In this document: positions 45,046 through 52,581 of the stretch, one piece after another
How the letters are laid out: the number at the start of each line of letters is the position of its first letter
Position numbering within the stretch: the stretch's first letter is position 1
Assembly: GCF_016861845.1 (NCBI RefSeq)
Contig: NZ_BOLV01000002.1
Span: 172,319-236,318, forward strand
Direction: 5' to 3'
DNA length: 64,000 nt
From: Lacticaseibacillus suilingensis
GTDB taxonomy: Bacteria > Bacillota > Bacilli > Lactobacillales > Lactobacillaceae
Made by a program: the position numbers and the translations under genes
Notes under the pieces: model-generated
The model's database searches: none
What the model was told of the DNA's origin: nothing
The model's input: only the letters and a program-made list of their open reading frames with translations

Positions 45046-46008
45046 TTAACAACTCTCTCGCCGCACAATAGTTGGCGTGATCGGCATGATCGGGAGTTGC
45101 TGCTTATGCAACTGATTGTACAGATAATGAAAAGCGTTCTGGGCTTGCTGGCCCAGCTTGGGGTCAATGGTGGTGAGGCCCATGACGCGGCCAAAGGCGG
45201 AATTATCAAAGCCGAAGACCTGGCAGTCTTGCGGGACGGTTTTGCCGGCTTGGCGCAAGGTCGCGATAAAATCGGCCGCGACATAATCGGAATAGATAAT
45301 CACCGCTGGTGGCCGCTGGGCATCGGCGAGCCACTGCTGCGCTGCTTTGATGCCGGCGCCGGCTTGGACTGGGCTGAACACTTGCCAGCTTTGATCAATC
45401 CTCGGATGGGCATTGGCAAAGGTCTGAATCGCCCGCAGCCGCGCCTTAGTATTTGTGCTGCTGGGAGCGCTCAACACATGACCAATGCGCGTGAAGTGCT
45501 TGGCGGCAAGATAGGTTAATATTTGCAGATAAACGGGATAATGATCGACATAAGACGAATAGATGACCGGCGAATCCAAGCGGCGCCAAGTGGCGATAGG
45601 CCCGAATTGAGCATACTGTTCGATCACCGGCCAGTCATTGAACTGCGTCATCAAATACACCGCATCCAGCAAGTGCGTTTCCAGGTTGGCCAGCACCGCC
45701 CGTTCTTCCTCGGCATTGCGGGTGACATAGACGTTAACGTGGTAGCCGTACTGTTGCGCCGATTGGGCGAATTCATTCAGAAAATCGCCCAGCGTGGGAA
45801 AGTAGCCGGCTGTCAGCAGGCCAATGGTATGGGATTTTTGCGCCCGCATTTGCCGGGCTAATGAATTCGGCACGTAGCCGAGTTGCTTAATCGCGGCCAG
45901 CACCTTGGCTTTCGCGGCAGGACTGACATGCGGATTGCCACTGATGACCCGTGAAACGGTCGACCGAGACGTCCCGGCCAGCCGCGCCACTGCTTGAATG
46001 TTGGCCAT
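45046..46008 (-). CDS. LacI family transcriptional regulator
   Basis: 320 residues. The helix-turn-helix is IQAVARLAGTSRSTVSRVISG with hinge helix YVPNSLARQMRAQ, followed by a periplasmic-binding-like sensor domain (TIGLLTAGYF to the C-terminus). It probably represses the GH4 gene downstream. The ATG at 46008 touches the recX stop and follows GGAGG; the preceding ATG (46011) is also possible. Cotranscription with recX is implied by the overlap and lack of promoter space. Confidence 0.93.
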   Translation of the reverse strand: MANIQAVARLAGTSRSTVSRVISGNPHVSPAAKAKVLAAIKQLGYVPNSLARQMRAQKSHTIGLLTAGYFPTLGDFLNEFAQSAQQYGYHVNVYVTRNAEEERAVLANLETHLLDAVYLMTQFNDWPVIEQYAQFGPIATWRRLDSPVIYSSYVDHYPVYLQILTYLAAKHFTRIGHVLSAPSSTNTKARLRAIQTFANAHPRIDQSWQVFSPVQAGAGIKAAQQWLADAQRPPAVIIYSDYVAADFIATLRQAGKTVPQDCQVFGFDNSAFGRVMGLTTIDPKLGQQAQNAFHYLYNQLHKQQLPIMPITPTIVRRESC

Positions 46009-46808
46009 CATTCGTCCTCCTGCTCTAACCGCTGCAGCACTTGCTCAATGGCATCATTCTGGAACCCTTTGCGCAGCAACGCCAAGCGCACCCGCTGCGT
46101 CCGCTCATACCCCTCGTATTTGCGTTTGAGGCGCCACTGTTTGGTCGCTTCCCGCTCCAGCAGGCCTGCTTCGGCTTCGTCATCGCGATCAAGCGCCAAG
46201 CTTGCCAGCGCGGCAGTGGTCTGATCAGTGGTGAAGCCTTTTTGCATCAAAGCCAGGCGGATTTTATTCTGCTGATCGTTAAAGGCCCGGCGCGTGGTGC
46301 GGCGCGCGGTTTTTTGCGCCACGCGCAGCGCCACTTCGGCCCATTGCGCCGGGGTCACTTGAGCCACAGCCGCAGCCGCCAGCCGTTCATGAATGCCTTT
46401 GGTGCGCAGGCGCTGTTCGACTTGGCGCGGGCCGCGTTCGCCCATGGCCAGATTATCGCGCACCAGCGTATCGGCGTATAACTCGTCATCCAGCACATGC
46501 AAGCTCTTCAGTTGGTCAGTGGTTTGCGCAATCACGTCCTCTGGCACTTCGTCTTCGCGCAACCGCTGGCGCACTTCATGCACGGTACGCATTTGATGGC
46601 TAATATAATTCAGTGCCGTCGCCTTGGCCACCGCGGCCACTTCCTCGTTCTTGATGGCCTCAACCTGCGCCGGCTCCAGCTCCAGCCCTTTGGCTAAGCG
46701 GAATTTGATTAGCGTACTTTCGCTCACGGGGAAGGCATATTTGTCGTCTAAGAAGATGTTGTAGCGGCCGCGCCGTTTTTGGGCTGTAATTTTTGTGATC
46801 GTTTGCAT
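46008..46808 (-). CDS. recX: Regulatory protein RecX
   Basis: 266 residues, the longer Gram-positive form. Repeated three-helix modules show typical RecX segments (ALNYISHQMRTVHEVRQRL, YADTLVRDNLAMGERGPRQVEQRL, IRLALMQKGF). RecX inhibits RecA filaments. GAGGTTG precedes the ATG. Unusually it overlaps a sugar-type LacI regulator downstream. It is divergent to the Mga-like gene. Confidence 0.93.
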   Translation of the reverse strand: MQTITKITAQKRRGRYNIFLDDKYAFPVSESTLIKFRLAKGLELEPAQVEAIKNEEVAAVAKATALNYISHQMRTVHEVRQRLREDEVPEDVIAQTTDQLKSLHVLDDELYADTLVRDNLAMGERGPRQVEQRLRTKGIHERLAAAAVAQVTPAQWAEVALRVAQKTARRTTRRAFNDQQNKIRLALMQKGFTTDQTTAALASLALDRDDEAEAGLLEREATKQWRLKRKYEGYERTQRVRLALLRKGFQNDAIEQVLQRLEQEDE

Positions 46809-46849
46809 GCGTTCAACCTCGTCTTGTTCACAAAATAATTAATTCGCTA

Positions 46850-46858
46850 TGGTATACT
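46850..46858 (+). promoter_or_regulatory. Extended -10 promoter of the Mga-like gene
   Basis: TGGTATACT, an extended -10, 40 bp before the start; no clear -35. Confidence 0.5.
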
Positions 46859-46898
46859 GAGTAAAAGACTTAAATCTAATCGTAAGGGGGCGGACCGG

Positions 46899-48407
46899 AT
46901 GTTTGAAGCTTATTTCTATGACAAACACACCCAGACGAATTACCATGTTTTTCGGCTGCTCAAGGCCCGCCAACACGAAAGCTTTACCATTAACCGGCTT
47001 AGTCTCGAAGCTAAGTTAAGCTACTCACAAGCCTACAATGCCTTCCAGGATATCATGACGGCGTTGCAGGCCAAAAACGCCCATGGCTCCGGTCCACTGA
47101 ATGAAACCGAATATGCAAGACTCAGCGCCGATGTCACGGTGGATGACTATCGGTATTTTCTGCTGAGCGATTCGATGGCCTTCCGCTTCTTTGACTACGC
47201 CTTTCGCCAGAGCACCCCAGATGTCCATCAATTTTGCAGCGATTGGGGTCTCAGTATTTCTACCTTACGCCGCCGGATTGCCCCTTTCAAGCGCTACTTA
47301 ACCAGCAAAGGCCTGCGCCTTAATACCAGCACCTGGGCGCTGGAAGGCGATGAGCTCAAGGCGCGGATGCTGATTCTGACGTTCTACAAGATGGCTTACC
47401 GCGGGGTTGGCTGGCCGTTTAGCGAACGTGATTTTCAAGCTGCTAACCAGCGCTACCTCTACTTAACCCAAGGCCAAGACCAGCTTTTTGGACCGCCTAC
47501 CACTTCAATGAAACAAGATCTACTGCTCCTGGCTGTGCAGGCCATGCGGATTGAGCAAGGTCACATTCTGGCGGTGCCGGAACGCATCCCTGATTTATTC
47601 GCCGAGTTCCGGGCGCCAGGCACCGATTTTCCCGCTGAAGACTTACCACCCTTGTCTACGGTACAGCGCCAATGCGAACGCAACTTTTACGACTTCACCC
47701 GCTGGCACTTCATTTCGCTCAGCCACACCGTCAGTGCGCGCGATCAGGCCGTGATGCGCGTGCTGGATAAACCTGACACCTGCGCTCACCATTTTGCCCA
47801 TGGCCTCATCAGCTATCTGCAGGCACAATGCCCGCCGGCCGACCGGCAAGAAGAAAGCCAGCTGGCGATGCTCAACGTCAATCTTCACCGCATGGCGGAC
47901 ACTTACCTGACGCTACAAGGTGATTTTGCCAAGCGGCTGGACTTTATGGATCTCGATCGCGACCTCGCCGAAAGTGGCCGCCTGCCATCTTTGATCAAAA
48001 CGTACTTCGACCACCTCGACCGCAGCCAGGTTGGGGCTTTGGCGGACTACTACAACGCCATGTACCAAGTGCTGTACATTCTGCTCGCCCCGGCCTTTCC
48101 TGGGCTCAACGCCGATCATCAGCTCAAAGTGGCCGTGATTGTCGATGCCGGCACCTTCATGAGTCGAGATTTGCACAGTTTCTTGAACGCCCTCACCTTC
48201 ATCGACCTGGTGTCACCGGCGCACAATGTCTTGCCCGATGTAATCATCACCAGTTTGTCCGTGCCGCAAGTGCTCAAGGACTATTACAGCCCTGAGCGGC
48301 TCAAGCAGGTCACGGTGATTCATTGGCAACCTGAAGTCGCGGATGACGACTTCTTCAACCTGCTCAGCCGCTTATCGCAAATCAAGCCCCGCATCGTTCA
48401 TCAGTAA
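46899..48407 (+). CDS. Mga-like helix-turn-helix regulator
   Basis: 502 residues. An N-terminal winged helix (about 18-60: ESFTINRLSLEAKLSYSQAYN) and the Mga HTH domain (about 105-160: WGLSISTLRRRIAPFKRYL, LEGDELKARMLI) precede two PRD-like helical regions and a C-terminal EIIB-like segment (LKVAVIVDAGTF, LPDVIITSL). In streptococci such proteins couple PTS phosphorylation to virulence genes; targets here are unknown, and no PTS genes adjoin. GGGGGCGG precedes the ATG. Confidence 0.85.
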   Translation: MFEAYFYDKHTQTNYHVFRLLKARQHESFTINRLSLEAKLSYSQAYNAFQDIMTALQAKNAHGSGPLNETEYARLSADVTVDDYRYFLLSDSMAFRFFDYAFRQSTPDVHQFCSDWGLSISTLRRRIAPFKRYLTSKGLRLNTSTWALEGDELKARMLILTFYKMAYRGVGWPFSERDFQAANQRYLYLTQGQDQLFGPPTTSMKQDLLLLAVQAMRIEQGHILAVPERIPDLFAEFRAPGTDFPAEDLPPLSTVQRQCERNFYDFTRWHFISLSHTVSARDQAVMRVLDKPDTCAHHFAHGLISYLQAQCPPADRQEESQLAMLNVNLHRMADTYLTLQGDFAKRLDFMDLDRDLAESGRLPSLIKTYFDHLDRSQVGALADYYNAMYQVLYILLAPAFPGLNADHQLKVAVIVDAGTFMSRDLHSFLNALTFIDLVSPAHNVLPDVIITSLSVPQVLKDYYSPERLKQVTVIHWQPEVADDDFFNLLSRLSQIKPRIVHQ

Positions 48408-48411
48408 AAAA

Positions 48412-48442
48412 ACAGACGTCGCATTTTTCCTGCGACGTCTGT
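48412..48442. terminator. Bidirectional terminator
   Basis: Perfect 12-bp stem ACAGACGTCGCA/TGCGACGTCTGT between convergent genes, with A and T runs on either side. The stop codon of the small gene at 48444 nearly touches it. Confidence 0.9.
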
Positions 48443-48443
48443 T

Positions 48444-48602
48444 TTAGCGTGGTCTTGTCAGCACTTTAGCGATGATTAAGGCGACGACCGCCACAAATAA
48501 TAGCAGTAGCACCACGACGTTTTTCAACAGATAGCCGGCGATGCCAAAGGCCAGCAGCACCAACAAAATCACCAAAAACGCATTGCCATTTAGCCACTTC
48601 AT
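48444..48602 (-). CDS. Small membrane protein (52 residues)
   Basis: Begins MKWLNGNAFLVILLVLLAFG and ends AKVLTRPR. Two hydrophobic segments (about 7-26 and 29-45) separated by a Lys-Asn turn suggest a helical hairpin in the membrane. GGAG lies 7 bp before the ATG, and the gene starts 3 bp after the stop of the next gene upstream, so the two form an operon. It is short, and I recognise no family, but length of the open frame, site spacing and the terminator immediately after the stop support it as real. Confidence 0.7.
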   Translation of the reverse strand: MKWLNGNAFLVILLVLLAFGIAGYLLKNVVVLLLLFVAVVALIIAKVLTRPR

Positions 48603-48605
48603 CGG

Positions 48606-48986
48606 CTAGCTCCGATGCACAGGATGCGCCTGGTAGCCATTGAAGTAATTGAAGGCCTCAAAAATCACCAGCCCGACAATCACCACAATGGTTAAAATGG
48701 TGTTGGAAATGTTCTTCAGGTACCACAGCCCCACCAAAATCACGACTAACGCCGCCAAATAAGCATACAGCAGCACCCGGTTTTGCGTGATTTCGAATTC
48801 CGCATCGGTGGACTGATAGTCAATCGTATGCTCCGCCGACAAGCGGCCCACTTTGTAGGTCACCTGCTCACCGCGCTTCACGTTAAGCTCCAGCGTTTGG
48901 CCTGGTTCCAATTCGTGCAGCTCACCGTTGTGGGTAATGAAGGCTTTGATTTTGCCTTGATTATTATTGTTAAAGTAGATTTTCAC
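48606..48986 (-). CDS. Small two-segment membrane protein of unknown function
   Basis: 126 residues. An N-terminal soluble part of about 70 residues reads like a small beta domain (GKIKAFITHNGELHELEPGQ, LELNVKRGEQVTYKV); two membrane helices follow (about 72-89 and 95-112) and a short His-containing tail. No signal peptide. The start is GTG 48986 after a GGGGGG-type site. Operon with the 52-residue membrane protein downstream. Family not recognised. Confidence 0.72.
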   Translation of the reverse strand: MKIYFNNNNQGKIKAFITHNGELHELEPGQTLELNVKRGEQVTYKVGRLSAEHTIDYQSTDAEFEITQNRVLLYAYLAALVVILVGLWYLKNISNTILTIVVIVGLVIFEAFNYFNGYQAHPVHRS

Positions 48987-49069
48987 CGGTCATCCCCCCT
49001 GCAGGTGATTATACCCGACATGGAGAAAGCGTGCCAATTTCTGTATACTGAACGCAAAGGAAGTGCAGC

Positions 49070-50437
49070 ATGGAAAATACGGTTCAAGTCGGTCAGCGGT
49101 TCCCGTTGACCATTAAACGCCTCGACATTAACGGCCGCGGCATTGGCTATTACAAACGCAAGATCACCTTTGTCACCGGCGCCTTGCCGCAAGAGGTCGT
49201 GGTCGCCGAAGTGACTGCGGTGCATGACCGCTATCTGGAAGCCACCACGCATCGCATCAAACAAGCCTCGCCGGATCGTGTCACCCCCAGCGAGCCCTTA
49301 TTTGGTCAAATTGGCGGTGTCGAGCTCAATCACCTGGCCTACCCGGCGCAGCTGAATTTCAAACGTGATGTGGTGGCTCAAAGCCTGGCGAAATTCAAAC
49401 CCAGCGGCTGGCAGCATTACGACCTGCGTCCCACCATTGGCGCCGCGCACCCGCTGCATTATCGCAACAAGGCGCAATTTCCAGTACGCCTCATTGACGG
49501 TCACGTCCGCGCGGGGCTCTATGCACCGAACTCCCACCGATTGGTTCCCCTAACCACCTTTGCCACCCAGCGGCCGCTGACGATGCAAGTCATCACCGCT
49601 TTGTGCGGCATGCTTGAGGATTTGCAGGTGCCGATTTATGATGAAGCGCACCACAGCGGCATCGTCAAAACCTTGGTGGTCCGGGAATCCGTGGCCACCG
49701 GCGAGGTGCAAGTCACCTTCGTCACTAACTCAGCTAAACTGCCGCACCACCTGCAGCTGCTGGAGCGCATCGCGAAGGAACTGCCGATGGTGGTATCCGT
49801 CTCGCAAAACCTCAACCCTGGCACCACGTCTTTGATCTGGGGCGCCAAAACCACCCTGCTAGCGGGTCAGCCTTACATCACCGAACGGCTGCTGGGCCGC
49901 GACTTTGCCGTGTCACCGCAAGCATTTTTGCAGCTGAACCCGGAGCAAACCGAAATTCTGTACCAAGAAGCCTTGAAGGCCCTTGCCTTAACCCCGCATG
50001 CCACCTTGGTGGACGCTTACGCCGGCATTGGCACCATTGGGCTGAGCCTGGCAAATCAAGCTAAAACCGTGCGCGGCATGGAAATCATACCTGAAGCAGT
50101 GACTGCGGCCAACTACAATGCTAAGCAAAATGGCATCACGAACGCGCATTACGAAGTCGGCACCGCCGAGTCGCTGTTCCCACAATGGTTGGCGCAAGGC
50201 TTCAAGCCCGACGCCTTGATTGTCGATCCACCCCGCGCCGGGCTGGAGCCGGCCTTCATTCAGGCCTTGCTCAAAGCTGCGCCCAAGCAGTTTGTCTACA
50301 TTTCTTGTAACCCTTCGACGCTGGCGCGCGATTTGGTCGCCTTAACCAAGCGCTATCAGGTCGATTACATTCAATCCGTTGACATGTTCCCGCAAACCGC
50401 CCGCTGCGAAGCGGTGGTGAAGTTCACGCGCCGTTAG
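49070..50437 (+). CDS. 23S rRNA (uracil-5-)-methyltransferase, RlmCD/RumA type
   Basis: 455 residues. The N-terminal TRAM domain (about 5-60), SAM-binding VDAYAGIGTIGLSLA, VDPPRAGLEPAF, the catalytic Cys in YISCNPSTLARD and the base Glu in ARCEAVVKF are intact. It methylates C5 of uridines in 23S rRNA. Unlike E. coli RumA, the Fe-S cluster cysteines are gone: the CGGC stretch reads IGGV (residues 81-84) and the preceding Cys position is also lost. AAGGAAGTG precedes the ATG. Confidence 0.92.
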   Translation: MENTVQVGQRFPLTIKRLDINGRGIGYYKRKITFVTGALPQEVVVAEVTAVHDRYLEATTHRIKQASPDRVTPSEPLFGQIGGVELNHLAYPAQLNFKRDVVAQSLAKFKPSGWQHYDLRPTIGAAHPLHYRNKAQFPVRLIDGHVRAGLYAPNSHRLVPLTTFATQRPLTMQVITALCGMLEDLQVPIYDEAHHSGIVKTLVVRESVATGEVQVTFVTNSAKLPHHLQLLERIAKELPMVVSVSQNLNPGTTSLIWGAKTTLLAGQPYITERLLGRDFAVSPQAFLQLNPEQTEILYQEALKALALTPHATLVDAYAGIGTIGLSLANQAKTVRGMEIIPEAVTAANYNAKQNGITNAHYEVGTAESLFPQWLAQGFKPDALIVDPPRAGLEPAFIQALLKAAPKQFVYISCNPSTLARDLVALTKRYQVDYIQSVDMFPQTARCEAVVKFTRR

Positions 50438-50448
50438 GAGGCCCCTTG

Positions 50449-50925
50449 ATGAAGATCTATTTTGCCAATGCTTTATTCAGCCAAGCTGACTTTGACTTCA
50501 ACGCCCAGGTGGTGGCCCAACTGCGCCAAGCCGCGCCGAGCTTGGACATTTACCTGCCGCAGGAAAACGCGGCCATCAATGACAAAAATGCCTATGCCGA
50601 TGCCAAAATGATTGCCCAAGCCGACACGGAGCAGGTGCTCGCCGCCGATCTAATGATTGCCATCCTTGATGGCCCCACCATTGACGTGGGCGTCGCGTCG
50701 GAAATCGGCGTCGCCTACGCCAAGCACATTCCCATTCTAGGCCTGTACACCGACTCCCGCCGGCTTGGCGCGACCAATCAACAGAAATTGTCTGCGCTGC
50801 AAACCGTGGCCGAAAACCAATTCCACTACCTCAACCTTTACACGGTTGGCCTCATCAAACTCAACGGCGGAATTTACACGACCGTCGAGGCACTGGTCAA
50901 AGCGACGCTCGCCTATCAAGCTTAA
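50449..50925 (+). CDS. Nucleoside 2-deoxyribosyltransferase
   Basis: 158 residues. KIYFANALFSQADFDFN at the N-terminus, DLMIAILDGPTIDVGVASEIG with the catalytic Glu, and a C-terminal LKLNGGIYTTVEAL pattern are typical of class II lactobacillus enzymes. It swaps bases between deoxynucleosides for salvage. AGGAGG lies before ATG 50449; the TTG one codon earlier is less likely. 11 bp after the methyltransferase gene, so probably cotranscribed. Confidence 0.93.
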   Translation: MKIYFANALFSQADFDFNAQVVAQLRQAAPSLDIYLPQENAAINDKNAYADAKMIAQADTEQVLAADLMIAILDGPTIDVGVASEIGVAYAKHIPILGLYTDSRRLGATNQQKLSALQTVAENQFHYLNLYTVGLIKLNGGIYTTVEALVKATLAYQA

Positions 50926-50995
50926 ATCGTGCTCCCATGCTAAACCCGGCAAGCATTTGATCGCCTGATTAGTCGCAGACTTGGGCCATATCAGG

Positions 50996-51024
50996 TTCAC
51001 CCGACTGAGAAGGCATGCTATAAT
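50996..51024 (+). promoter_or_regulatory. Promoter of the putative antitoxin RNA
   Basis: Consensus extended -10 TGCTATAAT (51016-51024) with TTCACC (50996-51001) 17 bp upstream. No open frame of note follows, so the product is likely an RNA. Confidence 0.7.
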
Positions 51025-51030
51025 AAGGGT

Positions 51031-51155
51031 AAGCGAAAAGACACCCCTTAAGGAGTGTCTTTCCACAGCAGAGCCGTTTGAAGAACGGTGGTTGTCATCT
51101 TACAAGCAAAACGCCGCAGGACTTCGCCAAAAGTAACAGCGGCGTTTTTGCTTGC
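51031..51155 (+). ncRNA. Putative antisense RNA (type I antitoxin)
   Basis: About 120 nt from the promoter at 50996-51024 to a terminator (AACGCCGC 51110-51117 with GCGGCGTT 51139-51146, then T5). It can fold AAGACAC/GTGTCTT and CCGTT/AACGG hairpins. It runs toward a small hydrophobic-peptide gene on the other strand and shares its terminator. CCGTTTGAA at 51074-51082 is repeated directly at 51305-51313, so the RNA is complementary to the bases just before the toxin's ribosome-binding site. This mirrors the RNAII of Fst/par-type systems. Not verified against any RNA family. Confidence 0.65.
51103..51155. terminator. Bidirectional terminator shared by toxin mRNA and antisense RNA
   Basis: Outer CAAGC/GCTTG and core ACGCCGC/GCGGCGT arms with A and T runs on both sides serve both strands. 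Confidence 0.75.
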
Positions 51156-51290
51156 TTATTTTTTCCGACCCAAGCCGGTAGCTTCCATCAGCTTGCGCAC
51201 TGCGTTGACCAATCGCGTGACCGCGAGGACCAGCAGTGCAAGCACACTGACAAAAGCCGTGATTGTCGCCAAGGCGCCAATCAAAAGCAA
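51156..51290 (-). CDS. Small hydrophobic peptide, putative type I (holin-like) toxin
   Basis: 44 residues: MLLIGALATITAFVSVLALL, a continuing hydrophobic stretch to about residue 25, then a positively charged tail (TRLV..VRKLME..GRKK). One membrane helix with a basic C-terminus is the plan of Fst and holin-like toxins of Gram-positive type I systems. A TTG start is placed 7 bp after a perfect AAGGAGG. The mRNA has its own TATAAT (51400-51405) and a leader of about 100 nt with an AAGGTT/AACCTT hairpin. An antisense RNA is encoded opposite. Toxicity is inferred from form and context. Confidence 0.65.
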   Translation of the reverse strand: MLLIGALATITAFVSVLALLVLAVTRLVNAVRKLMEATGLGRKK

Positions 51291-51399
51291 ACCCGTACCT
51301 CCTTCCGTTTGAAATCAAGGTTATGAACCTTACGCTCATAAGCCTCACCTTCTCTCGAATGCGAAGATACCACCGCTCATTAACTTTTCTGCCAGAAAC

Positions 51400-51405
51400 A
51401 TTATA
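51400..51405 (-). promoter_or_regulatory. -10 of the putative toxin gene
   Basis: TATAAT on the minus strand, preceded by TTG, about 110 bp before the toxin start; -35 not clear. Confidence 0.55.
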
Positions 51406-51547
51406 CAAGGAAAGTCGCTAACTGCCTAGAGTCCTCGAAGTTGGCGGCTTTTTGCTTGAGCAACTTCCAATGATCACAGCGTTCGACATGTGGCCCGTCC
51501 TCTTTGGCTAAAATAGTTCGCCCATGACAATGGCATCCGCAATCAGA

Positions 51548-52513
51548 CTACCGGTGGGGTCTCAAGTCGGAGGCGGCTTCACCTGGTTCCTCCTCAGCCG
51601 CAAAAGCACTCAGCGGTCTGCCAGCCAGCGCTGCCTTCAACCCGGGCAACAGATTGATGTACGCTTCGAAATCAAAGTCAGGCACCTGCCTTTGAAACGT
51701 GGCCAGCAGTCGCGCTGTGCTGCCAAGTTCCGTCTGCGACCATTCGGCATGTAAATCATAGCTGGTCAGAATATGGCGACGATTATCCACAAAGGTATCG
51801 GCAAGCAACGGTTCCCCCAGCGCCCTCAAAGCGGTGATGATTGGAGTGGTCGCCGCCTCAACCGCCGCCCGACCTTGAGACAAATTCACCGCGATTGCGT
51901 TTAAAAACCGTAATTGCACTCGACCGTTGACCGGCAGCCCACTCACCAGGTCAGCGGTGGCAATCAGCGCCAAACCGCGCTTCAAAAAGAGGGCGGCTTG
52001 CTGAGATTGATGCCCGAACAAGGCCGCATAACAAGCGTCCACGCATATTTTCAGGGCCGTCTGAGCATAGTCTGCCTGTCCCTGCTGGCCCTGCGCCTTG
52101 CGCCAAAGTTGTTCATAACTGCGCCAAGCAAACGCATCTTCAAATCTGGCCACCAAGCCGGAAATCTGCCGCAGGGTGGCCAGCGCCGGTTGACTATCCG
52201 TGAACAGATATTGCTGCACGGCTTGCAGTTCTTCATCAGTCAGTGGCCAATCTTGCCAGAGATTGAGCCGCGCCAAAGCCAGCATCAACGGGCCCGAAGC
52301 CTGCGCGCTTGGCGTTATCAACGACTGCACATCGCTCGCGGCGACCTCGAGCCGGTCCAGCACAACGAAGAGCACGCTGGCCTTAATGTCGTTTTCGCCG
52401 TTTTCAAAACGGATGGCTTGTCGCCGCGATAGCAAATCAGCGTATAGCCTGGCTTGCGTCAGTTGCCTGGCTTCACGGAGATCACGAATGAGGCCCCCTA
52501 ATCTTTGTGCCAC
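51548..52513 (-). CDS. Rgg/GadR/MutR family transcriptional regulator
   Basis: 321 residues. An N-terminal XRE-type helix-turn-helix (about 5-60: LIRDLREARQLTQARLYADL, RFENGENDIKAS) is followed by TPR-like helices typical of Rgg. Members sense short peptides and often control adjacent genes. GTG 52513 has AAGGTGA 5 bp upstream; a GTG three codons earlier is less well placed. The ABC exporter gene lies divergently about 70 bp away and is the likely target. I saw no obvious short hydrophobic pheromone gene beside it. Confidence 0.9.
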   Translation of the reverse strand: MAQRLGGLIRDLREARQLTQARLYADLLSRRQAIRFENGENDIKASVLFVVLDRLEVAASDVQSLITPSAQASGPLMLALARLNLWQDWPLTDEELQAVQQYLFTDSQPALATLRQISGLVARFEDAFAWRSYEQLWRKAQGQQGQADYAQTALKICVDACYAALFGHQSQQAALFLKRGLALIATADLVSGLPVNGRVQLRFLNAIAVNLSQGRAAVEAATTPIITALRALGEPLLADTFVDNRRHILTSYDLHAEWSQTELGSTARLLATFQRQVPDFDFEAYINLLPGLKAALAGRPLSAFAAEEEPGEAASDLRPHR

Positions 52514-52581
52514 TTTTGTCACCTTCTCATTTTGTGTTTAGTGTAGCAGATACACTGAACGCATGAAAGTGAGATGGTAAA

